A stretch of DNA of 64,000 bases from Dyella acidiphila (GTDB lineage: Bacteria > Pseudomonadota > Gammaproteobacteria > Xanthomonadales > Rhodanobacteraceae), in assembly GCF_014863405.1 (NCBI RefSeq), contig NZ_JACZZA010000002.1, forward strand, positions 372,001-436,000. The letters run 5' to 3'. The position numbers and the translations under genes are program-made. Positions within the stretch are counted from its first letter, which is position 1; each line of letters starts with the position of its first letter. Below the pieces are notes generated by a model. The model saw only the letters and a list, made by a program, of their open reading frames with translations. It searched no databases and was not told the DNA's origin. This document shows, one piece after another, positions 37,811-46,281 of the stretch.

Positions 37811-39262
37811 ATGCCAAGCACACGCCTCGCCAATCTCATTGACGGTCGCCTGCAGGCGCCGCGCGACAATCGCTGGCTGGATATCTACGAGCCGGCCACC
37901 GGCGCGGTCTTCGCGCATTGCCCCGATTCCGGCGCTGCCGATGTCGAAGCGGCTGCGCTGGCAGCGCAGCAAGCGGCCCCCGCATGGGCTGCCACACCTG
38001 CGGACGAACGCGCCCGCCTGCTCCACCGCCTGGCCGACCTGATCGAGGCACGGCTGGACGAATTCGCCGAACTCGAATCGCGCGACAGCGGCAAGCCGGT
38101 CGCGCTGGCCCGGCGCCTGGACATCCCGCGCGCGGTATCCAACCTGCGTTTCTTCGCCGCCGCCATCATGGCCTGGGACAGCGAATCGCATGCGATGGAA
38201 AGCGGCGCGATCAATTACACGCTGCGCCGTCCGCTGGGTGCGGTGGGCTGTATCAGTCCGTGGAATCTGCCGCTGTATCTGTTCACCTGGAAGATCGCGC
38301 CGGCGCTGGCTGCCGGCAACACCGTGGTGGCCAAGCCGTCGGAAGTAACGCCCTGCACTGCCGCGTTGCTGGGCGAATTGAGCATCGAGGCCGGCTTTCC
38401 GCCGGGCGTACTCAATATCGTGCAGGGGCGCGGCCCGACCACCGGTCAGGCGATCGTGGAGCATCCCGCGATCAAGGCCGTGTCGTTTACCGGCAGCACG
38501 CGCACCGGCGCCAGCATCGCCACCACGGCAGCACCGCAATTCAAGAAAGTGTCGCTGGAGCTGGGCGGCAAGAATCCGGCCATCGTATTCGCCGATGCCG
38601 ATCTTTCCGAGCAGAACCTGGACACCATCGTGCGCTCGGGCTTTGCCAACCAGGGCGAGATCTGCCTGTGCGGTTCGCGCCTGCTGGTGCAGCGCGCGAT
38701 CTATGCCAGCTTCCGCGAACGCTATCTGGCCCGGGTAAAAGCCCTGCAAGTGGGCGACCCACACGATGCCGCCACCGATCTGGGCGCGCTGGTATCGCGC
38801 GAGCATTTCGACAAAGTGATGAGCTGCATCGCCAAGGCGCGCGACGAAGGCGGCCAGGTGCTTACCGGCGGCGATGCGGTTTCGCTGCAAGGGCGTTGCG
38901 CCGAAGGATGGTTTGTGGCGCCCACCGTGATCGACGGACTGGCCAACGACACTGCCACCAATCAACAGGAAATCTTCGGCCCCGTGGTCACGCTGATTCC
39001 GTTTGACGATGAAGCCGATGCAGTCGCCATCGCCAACGGCACCAGCTATGGGCTCGCCGCATCGCTGTGGACCACGGACTTGTCGCGTGCGCACCGGCTC
39101 GGCGCGCAGCTGGAATTTGGCATCGTGTGGATCAACTGCTGGTTGCTGCGCGACCTGCGCACCCCGTTCGGTGGCAGCAAGCAATCGGGCGTCGGCCGCG
39201 AAGGCGGCGCCGAAGCGCTGCGCTTCTTCACCGAGCCGCGCAATATCTGTATTCGTTACTGA
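37811..39262 (+). CDS. 2-aminomuconic/2-hydroxymuconic semialdehyde dehydrogenase
   Basis: A 483-residue NAD-linked aldehyde dehydrogenase. Family marks are SPWNLPLYLFTWK near 154, ELGGKNPAIV (general-base Glu) and FANQGEICLCGSR with catalytic Cys285, and WINCWLLRDLRTPFGG near the end. The NQGEICLC and INCWL.RDL/REL blocks are the ones shared with ALDH8A1 and bacterial AMSDH of kynurenine or 2-nitrobenzoate catabolism. With the RidA-type protein downstream, oxidation of 2-aminomuconate semialdehyde is the likely reaction. Confidence 0.85.
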   Translation: MPSTRLANLIDGRLQAPRDNRWLDIYEPATGAVFAHCPDSGAADVEAAALAAQQAAPAWAATPADERARLLHRLADLIEARLDEFAELESRDSGKPVALARRLDIPRAVSNLRFFAAAIMAWDSESHAMESGAINYTLRRPLGAVGCISPWNLPLYLFTWKIAPALAAGNTVVAKPSEVTPCTAALLGELSIEAGFPPGVLNIVQGRGPTTGQAIVEHPAIKAVSFTGSTRTGASIATTAAPQFKKVSLELGGKNPAIVFADADLSEQNLDTIVRSGFANQGEICLCGSRLLVQRAIYASFRERYLARVKALQVGDPHDAATDLGALVSREHFDKVMSCIAKARDEGGQVLTGGDAVSLQGRCAEGWFVAPTVIDGLANDTATNQQEIFGPVVTLIPFDDEADAVAIANGTSYGLAASLWTTDLSRAHRLGAQLEFGIVWINCWLLRDLRTPFGGSKQSGVGREGGAEALRFFTEPRNICIRY

Positions 39263-39272
39263 GGAAAACGCC

Positions 39273-39941
39273 TTGAGCAGCCCACTGCAGGATCTGATCG
39301 ACAGCAACCGCCGCTGGTCGGCATCCGTCACCCAAGCCGATCCGCAATTTTTCGAGCGGCTGGCCAAACAGCAATCCCCCAAATACCTGTGGATCGGTTG
39401 CTCCGATTCGCGCGTGCCCGCCACCCAGATCGTGGATCTGCCGCCGGGCGAAATCTTCGTGCAGCGCAATGTCGCCAACGTGGTATCGCACAGCGACCTG
39501 AACTGCCTGAGCGCCATCCAGTTCGCGGTGGATGTGCTGAAAGTGGAACACATCATCGTCGTCGGCCATTACGGTTGCGGCGGCGTGCAGGCGGTGCTGG
39601 ACGAGCGGCGCCTGGGCTTGGTGGACAACTGGCTGCGGCATGTGGGCGATGTGGCGCACAAGCATATCGACCAGCTCAATGCCTTGAGCTCGATGCCCCA
39701 GCGCAATACGCGCCTGTGCGAACTCAACGCGATCGAGCAGGTGGTCAACGTGTGCGCCACCACCATCGTGATGGAAGCGTGGGAGCGCGGCCAATCGCTT
39801 GCAGTGCATGCCTGGTGCTACAGCCTGTCCAACGGACACATGCACGATCTGGACATGCACGTGAATTCGCGCGAATCGCTGCGTCCGAGTTACGAGCAGG
39901 CGCTGGTGCAAGTCATGCGCCGCAGCGGAGAGCCGCAATGA
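39273..39941 (+). CDS. can: Beta-class carbonic anhydrase
   Basis: Interconverts CO2 and bicarbonate. The 222-residue protein has the zinc ligands Cys43 and Asp45 (GCSDSRVPA), His99 and Cys102 (GHYGCGGVQ). The start is TTG 39273, set by a GAGGA seven bases upstream and by the family N-terminus. It is ten bases after the dehydrogenase and overlaps the next gene by four bases, so it is cotranscribed with the catabolic genes. Confidence 0.93.
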   Translation: MSSPLQDLIDSNRRWSASVTQADPQFFERLAKQQSPKYLWIGCSDSRVPATQIVDLPPGEIFVQRNVANVVSHSDLNCLSAIQFAVDVLKVEHIIVVGHYGCGGVQAVLDERRLGLVDNWLRHVGDVAHKHIDQLNALSSMPQRNTRLCELNAIEQVVNVCATTIVMEAWERGQSLAVHAWCYSLSNGHMHDLDMHVNSRESLRPSYEQALVQVMRRSGEPQ

Positions 39942-40354
39942 ACGACGTGGTGCGCACCGAGAGCGCACCGGCGCCGGTCGGCGCGTATCCGCATGCGCGG
40001 CGCGTCGGCGATCTGTTGTTTCTTTCGGGCGTCGGCCCGCGCCAGCCTGGCAGCAATGCCATCCCGGGCAATGTCTACGATGCGGATGGCAAGCTGCTGC
40101 ACTACGACATCGAGCAGCAATGCCGGCAAGTGTTCGCTAATGTGCGCGCCGTGCTGGAAGCCAGCGGTGCGCGGTGGGAACAACTGGTGGACGTGACTGT
40201 GTTCCTGACCGACATGGCGCGCGACTTTCCCGCCTACAACCGCCTCTATGCGGAATACTTCAAGGGTGTCGACGCCTGCCGCACCACCCTGGGCATCACC
40301 GCGCTGCCCACGCCGATCGCCATCGAGCTCAAGTGCATCGCCGCCCTGCGCTGA
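39938..40354 (+). CDS. RidA-family protein, probable 2-aminomuconate deaminase
   Basis: A 138-residue YjgF/RidA-family protein (SAPAPVGAYPHARRVGDLLFLSG; VTVFLTDMARDFPAYNRLYAEYF; ITALPTPIAIELKCIA). Members next to aminomuconate-semialdehyde dehydrogenase (NbaF type) deaminate 2-aminomuconate to 4-oxalocrotonate; the long GVGPRQPGSNAIPGNVYDAD insert fits that subgroup better than housekeeping RidA. ATG overlaps the carbonic anhydrase stop. A terminator follows. Confidence 0.8.
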   Translation: MNDVVRTESAPAPVGAYPHARRVGDLLFLSGVGPRQPGSNAIPGNVYDADGKLLHYDIEQQCRQVFANVRAVLEASGARWEQLVDVTVFLTDMARDFPAYNRLYAEYFKGVDACRTTLGITALPTPIAIELKCIAALR

Positions 40355-40369
40355 CCCACAGGCATTAAA

Positions 40370-40397
40370 AACCCCGACCGGCGAGCCGATCGGGGTT
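40370..40397 (-). terminator. Terminator between the RidA gene and the small secreted protein
   Basis: AACCCCGA (40370-40377) pairs with TCGGGGTT (40390-40397). On the minus strand the stem is followed by TTTTAATG, so it terminates the small secreted-protein gene best; on the plus strand only TTCTC follows, giving weak termination of the RidA operon. Confidence 0.7.
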
Positions 40398-40426
40398 CTC
40401 GGTATACCGAACCGTATTACGGAAAA

Positions 40427-40654
40427 TTACTTGCCGGCGGTGCTGCTGGAAGCCGGTTCGCTGCTGCTCGACTTCTTGTGCGACTTGTGGCTGGTCGAGG
40501 AGCTCGACTTGGCCTTGTGGTGCTTGGCCGGAGCCGCCGAGCTCGACGAAGAAGCCGGAGCGGCCGACGACTGGTCCTGGGCGAACACCGAACCGGAGAG
40601 GGCCACACCTGCAACGAGCAGAGAAGCGATCGCAAGTTTACGCATCATGATCAT
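40427..40654 (-). CDS. Small secreted Ser/Ala/Lys/His-rich protein
   Basis: A 75-residue protein. Residues 1-25 (MIMMRKLAIASLLVAGVALS then GSVFA) form a signal peptide with a good cleavage site before QDQ. The mature 50 residues are low complexity: runs of Ser, Ala and Pro with KHHKAK, HKSHKK. There is no cysteine. I do not recognise the function; a metal- or surface-binding role is possible from the His/Lys content. The start at 40654 has GAGG eight bases upstream; the next ATGs at 40648 and 40645 are alternatives. It has its own terminator. Confidence 0.7.
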   Translation of the reverse strand: MIMMRKLAIASLLVAGVALSGSVFAQDQSSAAPASSSSSAAPAKHHKAKSSSSTSHKSHKKSSSSEPASSSTAGK

Positions 40655-40804
40655 GAGCCTCGAGATTTTTGATTGCCACGGACCCGGCCGGAACCCGGCT
40701 TTCACGGGCGGCGTGACGGCCTTAACAATGCCTCGCCCTCGGCATACCGGAACTGAACGAAATCCCGAAAACCACTAGATTTGCTGAGAAATTACGCAAT
40801 CAGC

Positions 40805-41584
40805 TCAGCCCAGGCACTGGCCCAGCAACTGCCCGATGGTGTCCTGCACCATCGGCGCCTTGGCGGCATCCCAGGCGAAGCTTTGCTCATCCATATAGCG
40901 GCACTGCGACAGCTCCAACTGCACCGCCTGCACCCCTTCCGCGGGCTTGCCGTAGTGGCGGGTGATGTAGCCGCCCTTGAAGCGCCCGTTGATCACGAAG
41001 TCGTAGCGGGACTGAGCTTCCATCACGTTGGTGAGCTGCCATTGCAGGTCGGCGCCGCAACTCGCGCCATCGGCGGTGCCCAGGTTGAAGTCCGGCAGGC
41101 GGCCTTCGAACAGCATCGGCACGTGGCTGCGGATCGAATGACCTTCCCACAGCACCACCCGGCCATGCTCGGCCTTCAGGCGCGCGATTTCCCCGGCCAG
41201 CGCCTGGTGATAGGGCCGCCACCAGCGCTCGATGCGCTGGCGGATTTCCTCGGCATCGGGCTCCTGGCCATCCAGATAGAGCGGTTCGCCGTCGAAGCCG
41301 ATGGTCGGCACCAGGCCGGTTTCGCGCCGCCCGGGATAGAGCGCCTGGCCATCCGCAGGGCGATTGAGGTCGATCACATAACGTGAGGCGACCGGCTTGA
41401 GCACGCTTGCGCCCAGGGCTTCGGCCAGCGGCTCGTAAAGTTGTGCGACATGCCAGTCGGTATCGGGCGAACGGCGCGCCGACGGATGCATGCGCGCAGC
41501 CAGTTCATCGGGAATGAAGCTGCCGTTGTGCGGCAGGCTGATCAGCAGCGGGGCGCTGCCGTGCTTGAGGCTGAAGGTTTCCAT
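40805..41584 (-). CDS. hutG: N-formylglutamate deformylase
   Basis: A 259-residue N-formylglutamate amidohydrolase (LLISLPHNGSFIPDEL; RSPDTDWHVAQLY; NRPADGQALYPGRRETGLVP; VVLWEGHSIRSHVP), which releases formate and glutamate at the end of one histidine-degradation route. No other hut genes are in the window. The 150-base gap to its 3' side (40655-40804) contains the promoter region of the small secreted protein and no other feature I can name. Confidence 0.92.
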   Translation of the reverse strand: METFSLKHGSAPLLISLPHNGSFIPDELAARMHPSARRSPDTDWHVAQLYEPLAEALGASVLKPVASRYVIDLNRPADGQALYPGRRETGLVPTIGFDGEPLYLDGQEPDAEEIRQRIERWWRPYHQALAGEIARLKAEHGRVVLWEGHSIRSHVPMLFEGRLPDFNLGTADGASCGADLQWQLTNVMEAQSRYDFVINGRFKGGYITRHYGKPAEGVQAVQLELSQCRYMDEQSFAWDAAKAPMVQDTIGQLLGQCLG

Positions 41585-41608
41585 TGCCCGAGTTTGACCC
41601 TTCCGCGC

Positions 41609-42958
41609 TCAATGCAGCAACAGCAGTTCTTCGGCCGCCGTGGGATGGATCGCGATGGCCGCTTTCAGGTCGCGCCAGTACAAACCCTTTTGCAATGCCA
41701 CCGCAAAGCCCTGCAGCAACTCGTCGCTGCCGGCGCCAAGCACATGGATGCCAACCACCCGCGCGTCTTCGCCCACGCACACCAGCTTCACCACGTTTTG
41801 CTCGGTGCGACCCGCCACCATCATCAACAGCGGCGTGTAGCGGCCGCGATGCACGCTGATGGCATCACCGTAACGCGCACGCGCCTCCTGCTCGGTCAGG
41901 CCGACCGCGCCCATCGGCGGTTCGGAGAACACCACGCTCGGTATCACGCTATCGTCGAATTTCGCATCCGCATGGCCGCCGATCAACCGATCGCTCAACG
42001 CGCGCCCGGCCGCCACTGCCACTGGCGTCAATGCCTTGCGATCGGTCACATCGCCCACCGCGTAGATGCCTGACACATGGGTGTTCTGGAACGCGTCCAC
42101 GCACACATGGCCGTCTTGATTGCAGATCACGCCCAGCTCCTGCAGCCCGAAACCGGTGCTGTTCGGTACGCGCCCCACCGCCCACAGCACCGCATCGTAG
42201 AGGCCGTAAACAGCGTCTTCACCAGCTTCCAGCGTGATGCTGCCGGGCTTGCCGCGCGCTGCCCGGACCTGCACGTTGCGCACCAGGCGGATGCCGCGCT
42301 CCTGCATCTTCGCGGCGAGGTCTTCGGCCACTTCATGATCGAAGCCGGCCAGCAGACGATCGCGTACCAGCAGATCCACTTTGCAACCCAGCGCATGCAT
42401 CACGCAGGCGAACTCCACTGCCACGTAGCCGCCGCCAACCACCGCCAGATGCTGCGGGGCTGCCTCGAGCTCGAAGATGTCATCCGACAACATGCCGAGC
42501 TCGAATCCCGGTATCTCCAGCCGGCGCGGCCGCGCGCCGGTGGCCACCACGATATGCGGTGCACTGGCCTGCCAGCCCGAGGCGGATACCACCGTATCGT
42601 TCGCCAGCACGCGGGCCGACTCGGGCACCACGCGGATGCCGGCCATATCCAGCCGCATGGCATAGCGCTGGCGGATACCGGCGATGTATTGGTCGCGCAA
42701 GCGCCGGAAGCGCGCCCAGTCCAGGCGCATCGGCACGCTTTCAAAACCGATCTCGGCGCCCAGGCGATGCATATCGGCGATCTGCGCCGCGTACCACATC
42801 GCCTTCTTGGGTACGCAGCCGCGATTGACGCAGGTGCCACCGAGCGCATCCGGATCGAACAGCGCCACCCGCGCACCCAGCCTGGCGGCGTGCTGCGCGG
42901 CGCTCAGTCCGCCGGATCCCGCGCCCAGCACAATCAGATCGAAGCGTTCGCTCATCAT
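41609..42958 (-). CDS. gor: Glutathione-disulfide reductase
   Basis: A 449-residue pyridine nucleotide-disulfide oxidoreductase with the FAD loop GAGSGGLSAA (about 12-21), redox cysteines Cys43 and Cys48 in GTCVNRGCVPKK (most Gor read NVGC), a NAD(P) loop VVGGGYVAVEFA, and the catalytic His near the C-terminus in IAIHPTAAEE. It keeps glutathione reduced. It lies 24 bases upstream of the hutG start on the minus strand. Confidence 0.92.
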   Translation of the reverse strand: MMSERFDLIVLGAGSGGLSAAQHAARLGARVALFDPDALGGTCVNRGCVPKKAMWYAAQIADMHRLGAEIGFESVPMRLDWARFRRLRDQYIAGIRQRYAMRLDMAGIRVVPESARVLANDTVVSASGWQASAPHIVVATGARPRRLEIPGFELGMLSDDIFELEAAPQHLAVVGGGYVAVEFACVMHALGCKVDLLVRDRLLAGFDHEVAEDLAAKMQERGIRLVRNVQVRAARGKPGSITLEAGEDAVYGLYDAVLWAVGRVPNSTGFGLQELGVICNQDGHVCVDAFQNTHVSGIYAVGDVTDRKALTPVAVAAGRALSDRLIGGHADAKFDDSVIPSVVFSEPPMGAVGLTEQEARARYGDAISVHRGRYTPLLMMVAGRTEQNVVKLVCVGEDARVVGIHVLGAGSDELLQGFAVALQKGLYWRDLKAAIAIHPTAAEELLLLH

Positions 42959-42991
42959 CCATCTCCTAGGGCCTCGATCATCGACGCGCGG

Positions 42992-44251
42992 CTACAAGCC
43001 GAAACGCGCAGGCGCATACGGCGCCGGATCGAAAGCGGGTGCAGTGCCATTGAGTTGTGCGGCGACCAGTTCGCCGGTAGCGGCGGACATGCTCACGCCG
43101 AGCATGCCGTGCGCGGTGGCCAGGTGCAGGTTGGACCAGCGCGCGCTGGCGCCGATGATGGGTATTTCGTCCACGCTCATCGGACGCCAGCCCCACCATT
43201 CTTCCTGCAGCTGCGCGCCTTCGGCTTCGCGCAAGCCCTGCGCAGCACCGCGCCGCAGCGCATCGATGCGGGTGCGGTTGAGGCCCTCGGCGTAGCCGGA
43301 GAACTCCATCGTGCTGCCCAGGCGAAAGCCGCTGTCCCAACTGGTGACGCACACCGATACATCGCGCAGCACCAGCGGATGGTGCGGCACCAGCGCCGGT
43401 CGCGAATAAGTCAGCGAATAGCCTTTGCCCGGCTGCATCGGCAGGCGCAGGCCCAGCTTGCGTCCCAGCAGCGGCGACCACGCGCCCAGCGCAAGCACGA
43501 CGCGCTCGCCGGCAAAGTCGCCACGCGTGGTACCCACCCGCACAATGCGCCGCTGCTCGGTATCGATGCGTTCGATGCGAGTACCGGTTTCGATCACGCC
43601 GCCGCGTTCGCGCACCAGGCGCGCCAGTTCGGCCACATAGCGATCCGGGCGCAGGCGCGCATCTTCCGGATGCAGCAGGCCGCCCACGACGCCGGGCTTC
43701 AGCGCCGGCTCCATCGCGGCCACTTCTTCGCCGCGCAACCGCTGCACCGGAATGCCCAGGCGCTCCAGCACCGATACATGATGATGCTCATCTGCCGCCA
43801 TCGGCGCGTGCTGGCGATACACATACATCACGCCGGATTCGACGAATTCGCAGTCCAGCTTCTCGTCGCGCACCAGCGCCGCCAGCAGGCGACGGGAACG
43901 CTGCAGGATGGCGGCACGTGCCTGGGCCGCATGCTCGAAGTCGCGCCAGTTGCAGTGCCGCGCAAAACCCAGCAGCCAGCGCAGACGCGGGCCATCGAGC
44001 CGAGGATTGAGATAGAGCGGCGCATCGGCGCGCAATACCGAGCGCAGCGCCACACCGAGCATGCCCGGCATCGCCAGCGGCGCCGCATGGCTGGGCGTGA
44101 TCGTGCCGCAGTTGCCATGCGAGCTGCCGCAACCGGGCGTGCCCTGCTCCAGCACGCGCACGCTCGCCCCGGACTGCAGCAGATAAAGCGCACAGGCCAG
44201 GCCGACGACACCACCACCAAGGATCAATACATCACTGCGGGAAGCATCCAT
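42992..44251 (-). CDS. DadA-like FAD-dependent amino-acid dehydrogenase
   Basis: A 419-residue flavoprotein with the N-terminal FAD loop LILGGGVVGLACA and GSSHGNCGTITPSHA, as in D-amino-acid dehydrogenases and related membrane-associated imino-acid oxidases. The C-terminal block WGWRPMSVDEIPIIG and ATAHGMLGVSMSAATGELVA is typical. The substrate cannot be told from sequence; D-amino acids or D-hydroxyproline are candidates. It is 33 bases upstream of gor on the same strand. Confidence 0.83.
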   Translation of the reverse strand: MDASRSDVLILGGGVVGLACALYLLQSGASVRVLEQGTPGCGSSHGNCGTITPSHAAPLAMPGMLGVALRSVLRADAPLYLNPRLDGPRLRWLLGFARHCNWRDFEHAAQARAAILQRSRRLLAALVRDEKLDCEFVESGVMYVYRQHAPMAADEHHHVSVLERLGIPVQRLRGEEVAAMEPALKPGVVGGLLHPEDARLRPDRYVAELARLVRERGGVIETGTRIERIDTEQRRIVRVGTTRGDFAGERVVLALGAWSPLLGRKLGLRLPMQPGKGYSLTYSRPALVPHHPLVLRDVSVCVTSWDSGFRLGSTMEFSGYAEGLNRTRIDALRRGAAQGLREAEGAQLQEEWWGWRPMSVDEIPIIGASARWSNLHLATAHGMLGVSMSAATGELVAAQLNGTAPAFDPAPYAPARFGL

Positions 44252-44405
44252 CGCGGCATTGTAGCGGCCTGTCCGCGATGGCTTACAGGGGCCGGCGGGA
44301 TGGCGGCGGGCCGGAATCGATCACGATTGGTACTTGCGCCCGCCCGGTCTTCGTCGCAGGCTGGCTCCACACAATCAAGACATCGTCCCTTCCCCGCATC
44401 GACCG

Positions 44406-45752
44406 ATGTTCAACACGACTGTGATGTGCCTGTTTTGCACCACCGTGCTGCTGGCATCCGGCAGTGCGCACGCCCAGTCCGCGCCACCTTCCGCCAGTGA
44501 ACTGGTCAGCCGCTTCGGCGCGGCGCCGAACGGCCTGGCACGCTACAACTATCTGACTTCGGTACTGCCCACCCTGCAAGGCGACGACAAATCCCTGGCG
44601 CAGCAGCTGTTGGCCACGGTGGACAGCGAACTGGGCTTGTACAACGAGGCCATCATGGCCTTTCCGTTCGACAACCGTATCGCGCCGCCTCGCTCGCAGC
44701 CGCTGCCCGGCACCGACGACTGGCGCAGTGTGGATGCCGCCGATGCGGTGGCGGAACTGGCCGCGCAACGGCACATCGTGATGATCAACGAAGCGCACCA
44801 CGATGCGCATACCCGCGAACTTACGCTGGAACTGCTGCCGCGCCTGCGCGCACTGGGTTTCCGCTATTTCGCGGTAGAAGCACTGGGCGACAAGGACACC
44901 GCGCTGATGCAGCGCGGCTATGCCATCGATACGTCCGGCACCGAATATCTGCTGGAACCGTTGTACGGGGAAATCATCCGCCAGGCGATCAAGCTCGGCT
45001 ACATCCTGATTCCCTACGATCCGCAGGACGCCACGCTGGACCGTCGCGACAGCGACGAGGCGAAGGCGCTTTATGCCAAGGTGTTCGCCCAGGATCCGGA
45101 CGCCAAGCTGTTCGTGCATGCCGGCTATTCGCATATCGACAAGGCGCCCGGCAATCTGGGCGGCACCATCCAGCCGATGGCGATGCAGCTCAAGCGGCTC
45201 AGCGGCCACGACCCGCTCTGCGTGGATCAGATGCAATTTCGCGATGTCGCCGTCGGTGGCCTGGATTTTGGCTTCTACAGCACGGTGGCCGCGCGCTTCA
45301 AACCGAACGGGCCGATCGTGTTGCGCAATCGGCATACCGACGACGTATGGACGTCCGATCCACGTCGCCACGACATCAGCGTGATCCTGCCGCCGGCGAG
45401 CGAGCGTGATCTCGACATCAACGGCACCATGCGCGCAGATGTGCTGCGCCGTGAAATCTTCCTGCCGAACACACCGTTCGACCTCAGCCAGAGGCCGGAC
45501 TGGCTGACACTGGGACATAAGCGCCTACCCACCGCTATTTCGCAGGACATGTGCAACGGACAGGCCCCCTGCGTGGTGGATGCCTACTATGCGAACGAGC
45601 CGGACACCGCCGTGCCGGCCGATCGCTACACCTTTACCCACACGCATTCGCGCAACGTGCTGTATCTGTTTCCAGGGCGCTATCGGCTGCGCGCATGGAA
45701 TGCCGCAGGAACCACGCTCTCGCAGCAGGACATCGAGGTTCCCGCGCGCTAA
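44406..45752 (+). CDS. Secreted ChaN/erythromycin-esterase-like protein of unknown function
   Basis: A 448-residue exported protein. Residues 1-23 (MFNTTVMCLFCTTVLLASGS then AHA) are a signal peptide. The middle (about 120-280) has MINEAHHDAHTRELTLELLP, YFAVEAL, YLLEPLYGEIIRQAIKLGY and LFVHAGYSHID, which suggest the TIKI/ChaN/EreA superfamily fold with a Glu/His cluster; the C-terminal half is unfamiliar. I do not assign a reaction. It stands alone, divergent from the DadA-like gene. Confidence 0.6.
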   Translation: MFNTTVMCLFCTTVLLASGSAHAQSAPPSASELVSRFGAAPNGLARYNYLTSVLPTLQGDDKSLAQQLLATVDSELGLYNEAIMAFPFDNRIAPPRSQPLPGTDDWRSVDAADAVAELAAQRHIVMINEAHHDAHTRELTLELLPRLRALGFRYFAVEALGDKDTALMQRGYAIDTSGTEYLLEPLYGEIIRQAIKLGYILIPYDPQDATLDRRDSDEAKALYAKVFAQDPDAKLFVHAGYSHIDKAPGNLGGTIQPMAMQLKRLSGHDPLCVDQMQFRDVAVGGLDFGFYSTVAARFKPNGPIVLRNRHTDDVWTSDPRRHDISVILPPASERDLDINGTMRADVLRREIFLPNTPFDLSQRPDWLTLGHKRLPTAISQDMCNGQAPCVVDAYYANEPDTAVPADRYTFTHTHSRNVLYLFPGRYRLRAWNAAGTTLSQQDIEVPAR

Positions 45753-45838
45753 CCGCCACTTGTCCCGGCCGTCCACCCGGCGGCCGATGCGCGCCAACCC
45801 GGCGGGCATCTAGGCTCCGAGCATCTTGCAGACTGGAA

Positions 45839-45875
45839 ATTACAGATGTAATCTCCAGTCAAGACTACACGCGTA
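45839..45875. promoter_or_regulatory. BlaI/MecI-type operators before the blaI-like gene
   Basis: A perfect 14-base palindrome ATTACAGATGTAAT (45839-45852) contains the TACAnnTGTA core recognised by BlaI/MecI repressors. A second, weaker core TACACGCGTA is at 45866-45875, 25 bases away centre to centre. They lie 19-55 bases before the repressor start, as expected for autoregulation. Confidence 0.75.
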
Positions 45876-45893
45876 ATCCAAAGGATCGCACCG

Positions 45894-46280
45894 ATGCCTC
45901 CGATCAATGTGCCTATCAGCGAAGCCGAAAGCCGCGTCATGGAAGTGCTGTGGCAGCAGGCTCCGCTGGCGTCCGAACAGATCGTCGCCGCTATCCAGCA
46001 GCACAGCGACTGGCATGAAAAAACCATCCGCACCCTGCTCAACCGCCTGCTCGGCAAGGGCGCGGTCGAGGCCACCCGCGATGGGCGCCGCTATCTCTAT
46101 GCCCCGCTGCTGAGCCGCGCGCAATGGCAGTCGCAGGAAAGCCACAGTCTGCTCGATCGCGTATTCGGCGGCCGCGTGGCGCCGTTGCTCGCACATTTCA
46201 GCCAGCACGAAAAACTTTCCGCCAAGGACATTGCGGAGCTGCGCAAGCTGATCGACGCCATCGAACAGAAGGAGCGTTGA
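45894..46280 (+). CDS. BlaI/MecI/CopY-family transcriptional repressor
   Basis: A 128-residue winged-helix repressor (VPISEAESRVMEVLWQQAPL; TIRTLLNRLLGKGAVEA; GRRYLYAPLLSR) with a C-terminal dimerisation helix region containing the segment cleaved in BlaI-type systems. It is expected to bind the palindromes just upstream and to be released when the adjacent M56 protein is activated. Its stop is one base before the next start. Confidence 0.9.
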   Translation: MPPINVPISEAESRVMEVLWQQAPLASEQIVAAIQQHSDWHEKTIRTLLNRLLGKGAVEATRDGRRYLYAPLLSRAQWQSQESHSLLDRVFGGRVAPLLAHFSQHEKLSAKDIAELRKLIDAIEQKER

Positions 46281-46281
46281 G

